From positions 1 through 29,224 of IMG/VR virus record IMGVR_UViG_3300034012_001258: a stretch of 29,224 bases of DNA, one strand, 5' to 3'. The number at the start of each line of letters is the position of its first letter. Within the stretch, counting starts at the first letter, position 1. The notes beneath the pieces were generated by a model, which was not told the DNA's origin, did not search any database, and worked only from the letters and a program-made list of their open reading frames with translations. Source of the stretch: a virus. Positions 19,830 to 26,090 of this stretch are shown piece by piece. Both the position numbers and the translations under genes were made by a program.

Positions 19830-20699
19830 ATGGCTTATCCCACTGTCAGCTCCGCATTTGGCTTTCTTGCCGTCAATGAACTGAACGGCTTGCCATATGC
19901 TGGCGCTACTCGGCAGATTCCCATCCCTTACGCTTATTCCACGAGCATCTTTTACGGTGATCTGGTTGAGCTAGCGGGTGGTGCAATCAATATCACGGGC
20001 ATGTCTACTTCCACCACTTCGACGGCTCGTGCCGGTCAAATTGGTGTGTTTGTAGGTTGTTCGTACACTAGTCCATCCACTGGACAAAAGTTGTTTGCAC
20101 AGTATTGGCCTGCTTCGACAGCAGCCAATGATGCAGTGGCTTATGTTGTGGATGACCCTTCTGCACTGTTTAAAGTGGCTATGGTTGGTCAGTCTGCTTC
20201 TGTGTCTAACACAGCGACTACGATTGGTTATGCTTCTCAAGGCCTTGTTGGAACAAACGTGTACGCTGTTACTGGTACTGCTGGTAGCACGGTCACGGGA
20301 AATTCTGCAATGGCTGTATCGGCAGACAACCCAACTAACGGTACTGGTAACAAGCGCGTAACTACGGCGCTTCCTTTCCGTATCGTTTCTTTAGTCCCTG
20401 AAACGGCTGTTACCCTTACGGGTACGGGCAGTACGTCTGGTTCGTCAACGACACTTACGCTCGCAGCGGCAGTTACTGGTTTGCAAGCAGGTATGCAGAT
20501 CATTGCTCCGTCAGCATCAGCAGGTGCGTTCCGTAGTGGTTCATACAACTACGTGACGAACGTTAACAGCACGACTGTTACCTTGGCCTCGGCTATCACT
20601 TTGGCATCTGGATCGACGGTAACCTTTGTTGGTTTCCCTGAAGTTCTTGTTAAGTGGAACCAGGGTTACCACAGCTACCAGTTCGCAACTGGCGTTTAA
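19830..20699 (+). CDS. virion structural protein, likely decoration or head protein (289 aa)
   Basis: Function inferred from position directly before the major capsid gene and from sequence look: start MAYPTVSSAFGFLAVNELNG, then small, polar, Thr/Ser/Gly/Ala-rich beta-strand repeats (AVTLTGTGSTSGSSTTLTLA, NVNSTTVTLASAITLASGST) and the end GFPEVLVKWNQGYHSYQFAT. The low Lys/Arg content and many Thr/Ser suggest an exposed virion protein. TAGGAG lies before the ATG. The codon choice becomes more C/T-ending here, as in the capsid gene, in line with strong expression. Confidence 0.68.
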   Translation: MAYPTVSSAFGFLAVNELNGLPYAGATRQIPIPYAYSTSIFYGDLVELAGGAINITGMSTSTTSTARAGQIGVFVGCSYTSPSTGQKLFAQYWPASTAANDAVAYVVDDPSALFKVAMVGQSASVSNTATTIGYASQGLVGTNVYAVTGTAGSTVTGNSAMAVSADNPTNGTGNKRVTTALPFRIVSLVPETAVTLTGTGSTSGSSTTLTLAAAVTGLQAGMQIIAPSASAGAFRSGSYNYVTNVNSTTVTLASAITLASGSTVTFVGFPEVLVKWNQGYHSYQFATGV

Positions 20700-20709
20700 G
20701 GAGTAAGAA

Positions 20710-21618
20710 ATGGCTATTTCACGCGCACAACTGTTGAAAGAGCTGCTTCCTGGCCTGAACGCTTTGTTCGGTCTTGAGTACGCTCGTTATGGCGAAGAAC
20801 ACAAAGAGATCTACGAAACCGAGACCTCTGAGCGTTCGTTTGAAGAGGAAACCAAGCTGTCTGGCTTTAGCGCCGCTCCGGTCAAACCGGAAGGCAGTGC
20901 GATTAGTTATGACAACGCACAAGAAGCGTGGACCGCTCGGTACAACCACGAAACCATTGCTATGGGCTTTTCGATTACCGAAGAGGCCGTGGAAGATAAC
21001 TTGTACGACAGCTTGTCGTCTCGTTACACCAAAGCACTGGCTCGTGCGATGGCATACACCAAGCAGGTTAAGGCAGCATCGGTACTTAACAATGGCTTTA
21101 ATTCCGCAGTCACCTATGGCGACGGACAAGCTTTGTTCTCTACCGCTCACCCCCTAATCTCTGGCGGCACCAACAGCAACACACCTTCGACCGCTGCTGA
21201 CTTGAATGAGACTTCTCTTGAGAACGCCGTCATTCAAATCGCAGGGTGGACGGATGAACGTGGTCTGTTGATCGCAGCCAAACCCCGTAAGTTGGTTGTT
21301 CCTCCGAACCTCATGTTTACAGCAACCCGCTTGCTGCAAACCGAGCTTCGCGTGGCAACAGCAGATAACGATGTGAACGCACTGAAGATGATGGGTTCAA
21401 TCCCAGAAGGCTTCACTGTCAATCACTTCTTGACTGACACCAACGCATGGTTCCTCACCACTGATGTTCCCAATGGCCTTAAGCACTTCGTAAGGACACC
21501 GTTGAGTACGTCAATGGATGGAGACTTCGATACCGGAAACGTTCGCTACAAGAGCCGTGAAAGGTACTCATTCGGAGTGAGCGATCCGCTAGGTATCTTC
21601 GGTTCGCCCGGAGCATAA
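20710..21618 (+). CDS. major capsid protein, HK97-fold Mu gpT-like (302 aa)
   Basis: Main shell protein. Landmarks match the Mu gpT/major-head-subunit type HK97-fold family: MAISRAQLLKELLPGLNALF, the E-loop-like TETSERSFEEETKLSGFSAA, AMGFSITEEAVEDNLYDSLS, ASVLNNGFNSAVTYGDGQAL, FSTAHPLISGGTNSN, AAKPRKLVVPPNLMFTATRL and PLSTSMDGDFDTGNVRYKSR, ending with FGVSDPLGIFGS. Length of about 300 residues is normal. It has a strong ribosome site (AAGGAGTAAGAA) and is followed by a clear terminator, so it is likely among the most expressed genes. Confidence 0.9.
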   Translation: MAISRAQLLKELLPGLNALFGLEYARYGEEHKEIYETETSERSFEEETKLSGFSAAPVKPEGSAISYDNAQEAWTARYNHETIAMGFSITEEAVEDNLYDSLSSRYTKALARAMAYTKQVKAASVLNNGFNSAVTYGDGQALFSTAHPLISGGTNSNTPSTAADLNETSLENAVIQIAGWTDERGLLIAAKPRKLVVPPNLMFTATRLLQTELRVATADNDVNALKMMGSIPEGFTVNHFLTDTNAWFLTTDVPNGLKHFVRTPLSTSMDGDFDTGNVRYKSRERYSFGVSDPLGIFGSPGA

Positions 21619-21651
21619 GCCTTATAAATCAATCACTTAGATTGGTTGAAG

Positions 21652-21673
21652 CCCCGCTTAGGCGGGGTTTTTT
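21652..21673 (+). terminator. rho-independent terminator after the major capsid gene
   Basis: CCCCGC-ttag-GCGGGG followed by six T. It ends the capsid transcript 35 bases after the stop codon, just before the homing endonuclease promoter. Confidence 0.85.
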
Positions 21674-21682
21674 ATTTGTTCG

Positions 21683-21711
21683 TTGACATTGTTGGTTCCG
21701 TGCGGTACATT
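21683..21711 (+). promoter_or_regulatory. strong sigma70-type promoter for the GIY-YIG gene and following genes
   Basis: TTGACA (21683-21688), 17-bp spacer, TACATT (21706-21711): perfect -35 and ideal spacing, immediately after the terminator. The GIY-YIG gene starts 29 bases later with CGGAGGAAAT. Confidence 0.75.
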
Positions 21712-21739
21712 ACGATAATGGCTTTGTAACGGAGGAAAT

Positions 21740-22660
21740 ATGGAACAAGTCATTTATAAGATCATCAACGTCGTCAACAGCAAATTTTATGTAGGAAGTA
21801 CAACAAACAAAAAGGTGCGTTTTAGGCAGCATCGTAAATTGCTTCGAGGTAACAGGCATCACTGCAAACATTTGCAAGCATCGTGGAACAAGTACGGTGA
21901 AGATAAGTTTGAGTTTGTTGTTGTTGAAGTTGTTCCAAGTGCTATGTCTCTTCAACAAATAGAAGATATATATTTGTTTCAACACGTTGGGCAGCCTATG
22001 TGCTACAACTCTGGGTATTCAGCGGACGCTCCTTGGCGTAATGCCCCGCCAGAGTCTACGCCAAACTTTGGCAAAGTTATGGCGCAGCAACAAAAAGAAC
22101 AGATCTCTAAAACGCTAAAAGATTTTTACGCAGCTGATTACTTTAACCACCCTCGAGTCGGTAAGAAGCATTCTGAGGAGACACGGTTAAAGATTCGACA
22201 GAACAGAACGCCTACAAGCGGTGAAAATCATTACCGTTACGGCCAAAAGATTTCTGAAGGCGTAAGAAAAAAAATTGGCGACACTCAACGAGGCAAACCA
22301 AAAGCACCGGGAAGAAAGGTTTCGGAGGAAGGTCTCAAAAAAATCAGGAAAAATATAGAAGAAGGCCGAAGCCATAAAACGTTCTTAGGAAAAAAACATA
22401 CGGAAGAAAGCAAAATGAAAATGAGTAAAACTGTATTTGTTATGCCAGACGGCATTCTGTTTCCAAGTCTTACTTCGGTTCTTTCCTACTATGGGATCAA
22501 GATGCCAACGCTTCGTAGAGCGTTGATATCTGGTAAACCCTTGTCGAAAGGTCGGCTAGCCGGTTACGGGTTTAAGTATGGAGGCGTAGACTCAAAACCG
22601 ACTGAAAATGATATGGCATTGATACGTGCAAAGCTTGTTGACACCATCCCAACAAACTGA
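21740..22660 (+). CDS. GIY-YIG homing endonuclease with NUMOD3 motifs (306 aa)
   Basis: A selfish DNA-cutting enzyme that copies its gene into uninvaded alleles. The N-terminal 90 residues are a GIY-YIG domain: VIYKIINVVNSKFYVGST (the GIY and YIG tyrosines are Tyr6 and Tyr17), VRFRQHRKLLRGNRHHCKHL with Arg27 and His31, LQASWNKYGEDKFEFV, and Glu75 in LQQIEDIYLF as metal ligand. The C-terminal half holds NUMOD3-type DNA-binding repeats: GKKHSEETRLKIRQN, GKPKAPGRKVSEEGLKKIRK and GKKHTEESKMKMSK. It is free-standing, on the coding strand, with its own promoter between the capsid gene and the next virion gene. Confidence 0.88.
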   Translation: MEQVIYKIINVVNSKFYVGSTTNKKVRFRQHRKLLRGNRHHCKHLQASWNKYGEDKFEFVVVEVVPSAMSLQQIEDIYLFQHVGQPMCYNSGYSADAPWRNAPPESTPNFGKVMAQQQKEQISKTLKDFYAADYFNHPRVGKKHSEETRLKIRQNRTPTSGENHYRYGQKISEGVRKKIGDTQRGKPKAPGRKVSEEGLKKIRKNIEEGRSHKTFLGKKHTEESKMKMSKTVFVMPDGILFPSLTSVLSYYGIKMPTLRRALISGKPLSKGRLAGYGFKYGGVDSKPTENDMALIRAKLVDTIPTN

Positions 22661-22686
22661 TAAAACACATATATTCCGGGGTTATC

Positions 22687-22733
22687 CGGCATATTAGACA
22701 GTCCCGGCTGACGACATGCAGACTAATATGCCG
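22687..22733. repeat. 11-bp inverted repeat with 25-base loop before the next virion gene
   Basis: CGGCATATTAG (22687-22697) and CTAATATGCCG (22723-22733) are exact reverse complements. The loop is GC-rich with a small internal GTC/GAC pairing option. It lies 20 bases before the ATG at 22753 and has no T-run, so it is a structured leader, operator or invasion-related site rather than a normal terminator. Confidence 0.6.
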
Positions 22734-22752
22734 TATCGCATGTGAGGATCAA

Positions 22753-23103
22753 ATGTCTAACACGACATTCTCTGGCCCAGTAAGGTCGCAAAACGGTTTC
22801 CAAACCATCTCAGTTAACTCGACGACCGGTGCTGTTTCCACCACCGCTACGTTTGGTTCGACTGCTAGTACTCCTGGTTCAGTAACAGCACTAAACGCTA
22901 GCGCTGTAACGGCTGGTGGCGCTGCTGCTTTGTTGGCTACCACTACTGCTGACCTTGGTGTTTATTTTGGATCAGGCGCGCCTACTGTATCGGCTGCTCA
23001 GGGTTCGTTATATCTCCGTACTGATGGGTCTTCGACCAGTACCCGCGCTTATGTTAATTCGGATGGCGGAACGACTTGGGTCTCGATAACGACCGCGTCC
23101 TAA
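22753..23103 (+). CDS. small virion structural protein (116 aa)
   Basis: Probably a decoration or fibre-like virion protein. Thr/Ser/Ala/Gly-rich beta sequence: TTFSGPVRSQNGFQTISVNS, then low-complexity AVTAGGAAALLATTTADLGV, and a C-terminal unit that recurs across aquatic phages (GAPTVSAAQGSLYLRTDGSS, AYVNSDGGTTWVSITTAS). GTGAGGATCAA precedes the ATG. Exact place in the virion is unknown. Confidence 0.7.
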   Translation: MSNTTFSGPVRSQNGFQTISVNSTTGAVSTTATFGSTASTPGSVTALNASAVTAGGAAALLATTTADLGVYFGSGAPTVSAAQGSLYLRTDGSSTSTRAYVNSDGGTTWVSITTAS

Positions 23104-23115
23104 TAGGAGTGCATC

Positions 23116-23697
23116 ATGGGGATGCAATATGATGTATGGTCGGTAAAGATTAGATCGAGTGCTGCGTTTTATGTATCCTCGGTCACTCCTTCCGGCGCGG
23201 GGGCATTAACGCTCCTTAAGACTCAGCCAGGAATAAACGGTTATGGATATAAAGTATCTATTACCGGCGTTTCTGATGAGTCAGGAGTAACATTTACGAT
23301 AGTCGGCAGAACAGTAGCTGGTGCAAATGTTACTGAAACGGTGACGGGTCCGAACGCTACGACGGTCTATAGTACGAATTATTTCTCGAAAATAACGTCT
23401 ATTTCCGTTAGCGCTGGGACGACAGGCGCTATAACCGTAGGGTATGGTGGCGCGTTAGCATTACCGGCCACAAGGATCAAAGGTTTGTACTATCTTGCCG
23501 GAGCATCTGCCGGAACGGTTGTGGTAACTCGCAACAGTGACTCCCAGATTCTTCTTGAGATTGATACGCCTGCTTCTGCGACCCAAGTAAATAGTCTTTA
23601 TATGGCGGCAGAAGGGATTAGGACGGCTTATAGCAATGATGATTTTGCTACCGTAACGCCAACCAACGTAACGGCTGTTACTTTAATCTGCGGCTAG
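23116..23697 (+). CDS. virion structural protein (193 aa)
   Basis: Probable virion protein; function not known. AGGAGTGCATC before the ATG at 23116. The chain is beta-rich with SSAAFYVSSVTPSGAGALTL, GVSDESGVTFTIVGRTVAGA, NVTETVTGPNATTVYSTNYF, SVSAGTTGAITVGYGGAL, ending in VTPTNVTAVTLICG. Such Ig-like or jelly-roll-like proteins after the capsid gene are often decoration or head-fibre proteins. No catalytic motif. Confidence 0.65.
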   Translation: MGMQYDVWSVKIRSSAAFYVSSVTPSGAGALTLLKTQPGINGYGYKVSITGVSDESGVTFTIVGRTVAGANVTETVTGPNATTVYSTNYFSKITSISVSAGTTGAITVGYGGALALPATRIKGLYYLAGASAGTVVVTRNSDSQILLEIDTPASATQVNSLYMAAEGIRTAYSNDDFATVTPTNVTAVTLICG

Positions 23698-23699
23698 TC

Positions 23700-23954
23700 A
23701 TGGCTAAGACACCGGCTTGGCAAAGGAAAGAAGGTAAGAATCCTAAAGGTGGTTTGAATGCCAAGGGTAGAGCTTCTTATAACGCTGCCAATCCTGGAAA
23801 GCCTGGGCTTAAGCCTCCTCAGCCTGAAGGTGGATCTCGTAAGAAATCATTCTGCGCCAGGATGGAAGGGATGAAGAAGAAGCTTACGTCATCCAAAACA
23901 GCGAGTGATCCAAACAGCCGGATCAATAAAAGCCTTCGCGCATGGAAGTGTTAA
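23700..23954 (+). CDS. basic DUF6321-like phage protein (84 aa)
   Basis: Matches in pattern a family of small basic proteins common in marine and freshwater phages (DUF6321-like): TPAWQRKEGKNPKGGLNAKG, RASYNAANPGKPGLKPPQPE, RKKSFCARMEGMKKKLTSSK, DPNSRINKSLRAWKC. Very rich in Lys, Gly and Pro, with two cysteines. Function unknown; a nucleic-acid-binding or virion-internal role is suggested by charge and position. Starts two bases after the previous stop with no clear ribosome site, so it is probably coupled. Confidence 0.75.
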   Translation: MAKTPAWQRKEGKNPKGGLNAKGRASYNAANPGKPGLKPPQPEGGSRKKSFCARMEGMKKKLTSSKTASDPNSRINKSLRAWKC

Positions 23955-24203
23955 ATGGACCCGATGCTGATTTGGAATCTAATCACTTCAATCTTAGTGG
24001 GACTGGTGATGTTTATGCTGAAGACCTCGCATGACGAGCAACAGCGGATTCAAATCCTACTAAATAGAACGAGGGAGGAAATCGCTCGTGACCACATCAC
24101 TCGTGCAGAAGTTCGTGCGGATCTTGAGAAAATTATGGAACGATTTGACTCAGGCTTTGAAAGGCTTGAAGCAAAGATTGATGCCCTCGCAAAGAAAGGA
24201 TAA
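23955..24203 (+). CDS. small membrane-anchored coiled-coil protein (82 aa)
   Basis: One N-terminal membrane segment (LIWNLITSILVGLVMFML, residues 5-22), then a charged coiled coil (QQRIQILLNRTREEIARDHI, VRADLEKIMERFDSGFERLE). The same layout recurs in aquatic phages in this neighbourhood. It could serve in lysis (a holin- or spanin-like protein) or as a virion/membrane tether; the sequence does not decide. ATG directly after the previous TAA. Confidence 0.68.
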   Translation: MDPMLIWNLITSILVGLVMFMLKTSHDEQQRIQILLNRTREEIARDHITRAEVRADLEKIMERFDSGFERLEAKIDALAKKG

Positions 24204-24205
24204 TC

Positions 24206-24427
24206 ATGGCAGTGATCAATAACATCCCCAGTCCGCCCGACATGGCTTCTTCGAAATACGACAAGAAGCTTGCTCCAAAACCAAAGCCCAAGAAAGAGCC
24301 AATCAAAAAGGCTGAGGTAGAAGAATACGGTATGGAAGTCATGACCGCTAAGAATGGTGGTTATGTCAAAGCCGCCGATGGATGCGTCAAAAAAGGACGC
24401 ACTCGCGGAACGATGGTGAAGATGTAA
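24206..24427 (+). CDS. small Lys-rich protein with ADG-KKGRTRG motif (73 aa)
   Basis: Function unknown. N-terminal Pro/Lys-rich linker (KLAPKPKPKKEPIKKAEVEE), then a C-terminal motif AADGCVKKGRTRGTMV that returns in the next gene as AADGIAKKGKTRGMEV. Proteins with this motif occur in many aquatic phages near the head genes. High positive charge suggests packaging or DNA contact. The TAA overlaps the next ATG (TAATG). Confidence 0.7.
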   Translation: MAVINNIPSPPDMASSKYDKKLAPKPKPKKEPIKKAEVEEYGMEVMTAKNGGYVKAADGCVKKGRTRGTMVKM

Positions 24428-24822
24428 TGCCAACTGTTTCTGACAAACAAGAAAGGTTCATGCAAGCGGTAGCGCATAACCCTAAGTTTGCAAAGAAGGT
24501 AGGCGTCCCCCAATCAGTTGGCAAGGAATTTACCAAAGGTGATCAAATGAAAGAATCTAAAGCAATGATGAAAAAAGAGGTGGGCTTTATGAAGGCGAAA
24601 GGCGCGCCAAAGTCCATGATCAAGCACGAAGAAGCCGAGATGAAAGCCATGAAGCGTGGCGGCAAGGCTTACGCTGCTGGCGGATTGGCTGCTGGTCACA
24701 AGGCTGCTGACGGCATCGCTAAGAAAGGTAAAACCCGTGGGATGGAAGTAACCATGAAGGGTTCTACCGGCATGAAAGCTGGTGGCAAGGTCAAGAAAAT
24801 GAACTACGGCGGTAAGTGCTAA
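24427..24822 (+). CDS. Lys-rich protein with ADG-KKGKTRG motif (131 aa)
   Basis: Function unknown. The N-terminal 40 residues (MPTVSDKQERFMQAVAHNPK, FAKKVGVPQSVGKEFTKGD) form a module seen in other phage proteins; the middle is Lys/Met-rich helix, and the C-terminus carries AADGIAKKGKTRGMEV and KAGGKVKKMNYGGKC. It starts at ATG 24427, overlapping the previous stop; the in-frame region upstream of that belongs to the preceding gene. One of a set of very basic proteins between 23.7 and 25.3 kb. Confidence 0.72.
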   Translation: MPTVSDKQERFMQAVAHNPKFAKKVGVPQSVGKEFTKGDQMKESKAMMKKEVGFMKAKGAPKSMIKHEEAEMKAMKRGGKAYAAGGLAAGHKAADGIAKKGKTRGMEVTMKGSTGMKAGGKVKKMNYGGKC

Positions 24823-25100
24823 TGATGGCTTCAAGGGGCATGGGGGCAATCATGCCCTCAAAGATGCCTACGGCTCGGCGTAAAAAACGTCGAGACGATA
24901 CGGACTTTATGGCTTTTGCTGAAGGCGGCGAGTCTCGTGTCAATGAAGCAGGTAATTACACCAAACCGGGAATGCGTAAAGAGTTATTCAATCAGATCAA
25001 AGCCGGTGGCAAAGGTGGCTCGCCAGGGCAGTGGTCAGCTCGCAAAGCACAAATGCTTGCCATGAAGTACAAGCAAAAAGGTGGGGGTTATCGTGACTGA
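24822..25100 (+). CDS. DUF5872-like basic phage protein (92 aa)
   Basis: Pattern of the DUF5872-type family: RVNEAGNYTKPGMRKELFNQ, IKAGGKGGSPGQWSARKAQM, LAMKYKQKGGGYRD. In phages and giant viruses this short domain is found alone or attached to DNA-associated proteins; its function is unknown. The N-terminal 30 residues are basic (TARRKKRRDDTDFMAFAEGG). The TAATG overlap at 24822 gives the start. Confidence 0.78.
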   Translation: MMASRGMGAIMPSKMPTARRKKRRDDTDFMAFAEGGESRVNEAGNYTKPGMRKELFNQIKAGGKGGSPGQWSARKAQMLAMKYKQKGGGYRD

Positions 25101-25266
25101 GAAATGGATTCAGAAGGCGATTAAAAAGCCCGGAGCTTTACATAAATCTCTTGGCGTTCCTGAAGGCAAAAAGATCCCCGCGGGTAAGTTAGCTAAAGCA
25201 GCAAAAGCTCCTGGTAAGTTAGGGCAGCGTGCAAGGCTGGCGCAGACGTTGAAGAAGATGAAGTGA
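25093..25266 (+). CDS. small basic phage protein (57 aa)
   Basis: GTG start at 25093 overlapping the previous gene by eight bases, with GGTGGGGG before it. The chain WIQKAIKKPGALHKSLGVPE, GKKIPAGKLAKAAKAPGKLG, QRARLAQTLKKMK is a short helical basic protein recurring in phages. Function unknown. Its TGA overlaps a GTG that opens the broken gene copy at 25263. Confidence 0.72.
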   Translation: MTEKWIQKAIKKPGALHKSLGVPEGKKIPAGKLAKAAKAPGKLGQRARLAQTLKKMK

Positions 25267-25346
25267 AAGCCCCGCAAAAAAGTCTAAAAGATTGGACGTT
25301 ATGTTTTTATTGCTGCGCTAACCGAGGAATGAGATGTCCCAAATAG
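25263..25346 (+). pseudogene. 5' remnant of the gene now at 25839, cut by the HNH insertion
   Basis: A GTG overlapping the previous stop (GTGA) opens a frame that reads MKAPQKSLKDWT before running into the HNH insert and ending at TAG 25344-25346. The six residues QKSLKD and the Trp after them are repeated exactly in the intact gene starting at 25839. The likely original gene began here; the endonuclease cassette separated this start from the rest. Confidence 0.7.
25275..25295 (+). repeat. left copy of the 21-bp repeat flanking the HNH cassette
   Basis: Codons for QKSLKDW. Compared with 25857-25877, 18 of 21 bases match, and all three differences are synonymous (AGT/TCT, AAA/AAG). Confidence 0.75.
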
Positions 25347-25811
25347 TTTGGCAATTTGGCGTAGACTATAACCTTGGTTTAGTAAGGCGAGATATTCTTG
25401 CTTACGCGCTTCGTGAATACGGCGTTTTGCGCTTGCAATTTTTTGAGATTCCCAATTATGCCTTTCGCTGCCGTATCCAGAGTTTTGTTTGGCGGTTACC
25501 CATCGCAAATTGGAAACATGGTTATTTTGGCGGTTGCCGTCTATGTGATCAACTTGAGGCAAATGTTCCGGGTTTTGCAAAAACATCTGCGCTACAAGCC
25601 GATGAACGTACCGATAACTACCGCGACCAAGCGCTACACGCATGTAACCAGTTGAATGCTTCCAAGGCTGTAATTGCTTTATTTTGTCAACTTTTATACG
25701 ATGTTTTAACCCGCGTTGCGGGATATCTGACCAATTTGCTTGTACGTTTCCAAAATTACTTACCGAATAACGTCCGCCAGAGTCGGCAATTTCTATCCAG
25801 ATTTCGTTCAT
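25299..25811 (-). CDS. HNH homing endonuclease (NUMOD4/HNH_3) with C-terminal HTH, antisense to the late operon (170 aa)
   Basis: A selfish site-specific nuclease. The start MNEIWIEIADSGGRYSVSNF followed by GNVQ is a NUMOD4 module; YRYVHRLVAQMFLQNPEHLP with QVDHIDGNRQNNHVSNLRWV is the HNH_3 core (His in VHRLVA, the Asp-His of VDHIDG, the Asn of NNHVSNLRW). The C-terminal QGYSLRQIAKLFGTSHSSVS is a helix-turn-helix for target recognition. Ribosome site AAAAGGAG before ATG 25811. It runs against all neighbouring genes with its own promoter at 25831-25859. Its stop lies three bases from the broken gene remnant. Confidence 0.9.
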   Translation of the reverse strand: MNEIWIEIADSGGRYSVSNFGNVQANWSDIPQRGLKHRIKVDKIKQLQPWKHSTGYMRVALGRGSYRYVHRLVAQMFLQNPEHLPQVDHIDGNRQNNHVSNLRWVTAKQNSGYGSERHNWESQKIASAKRRIHEARKQEYLALLNQGYSLRQIAKLFGTSHSSVSAAIKT

Positions 25812-25830
25812 TTCGTTCTCCTTTTAGTGG

Positions 25831-25859
25831 ATTATGACATGGCACTACGAGAAAGTCAA
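25831..25859 (-). promoter_or_regulatory. promoter of the HNH gene, inside the rebuilt 5' end of the next gene
   Basis: Minus strand TTGACT (25854-25859), 17-bp spacer, CATAAT (25831-25836). On the other strand the same bases include the ATG at 25839 and the codons for ALRES. Confidence 0.65.
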
Positions 25860-26090
25860 AAATCTCTAAAGGATTGGGGCAAGCAACTTTGGAGGACTAA
25901 AAGTGGCAAACCTAGCACACAGGGTTCAAAAGCAACTGGCGAGCGGTATCTCCCATCGGCGGCAATTAATGCTCTTACATCTTCAGAATACGCTGCGACA
26001 TCAAGAGCAAAACGCGCTGGCAAACGCGCAGGAAAACAGTTTGTCAAACAACCGGCAAAAATTGCCGCAAAGACTGCGAGATTTAGATGA
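25839..26090 (+). CDS. small basic phage protein, rebuilt N-terminus (83 aa)
   Basis: Function unknown. Reads MALRESQKSLKDWGKQLWRT, KSGKPSTQGSKATGERYLPS, AAINALTSSEYAATSRAKRA, ending in GKQFVKQPAKIAAKTARFR. The family recurs in aquatic phages, usually beginning with a short lead before QKSLKDW and T. The ATG at 25839 has only a weak ribosome site, and the first five codons after it lie over the HNH promoter, so the present 5' end looks newly made. It overlaps the next gene by ATGA. Confidence 0.7.
   Translation: MALRESQKSLKDWGKQLWRTKSGKPSTQGSKATGERYLPSAAINALTSSEYAATSRAKRAGKRAGKQFVKQPAKIAAKTARFR
25857..25877 (+). repeat. right copy of the 21-bp repeat flanking the HNH cassette
   Basis: Codons for QKSLKDW in the intact gene, differing from 25275-25295 at three synonymous positions. 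This is the copy now read as part of the working gene. Confidence 0.75.

Noticed and set aside
20237-20548. Minus-strand frame inside the decoration-like gene
   Set aside because: Low-complexity complement of a Thr/Ser-rich gene; no independent support.
25334-25837. Long plus-strand open frame (167 codons) opposite the HNH gene
   Set aside because: It is a shadow of the HNH gene, which has clear family motifs, a good ribosome site and a promoter; the plus frame shows no recognisable pattern.
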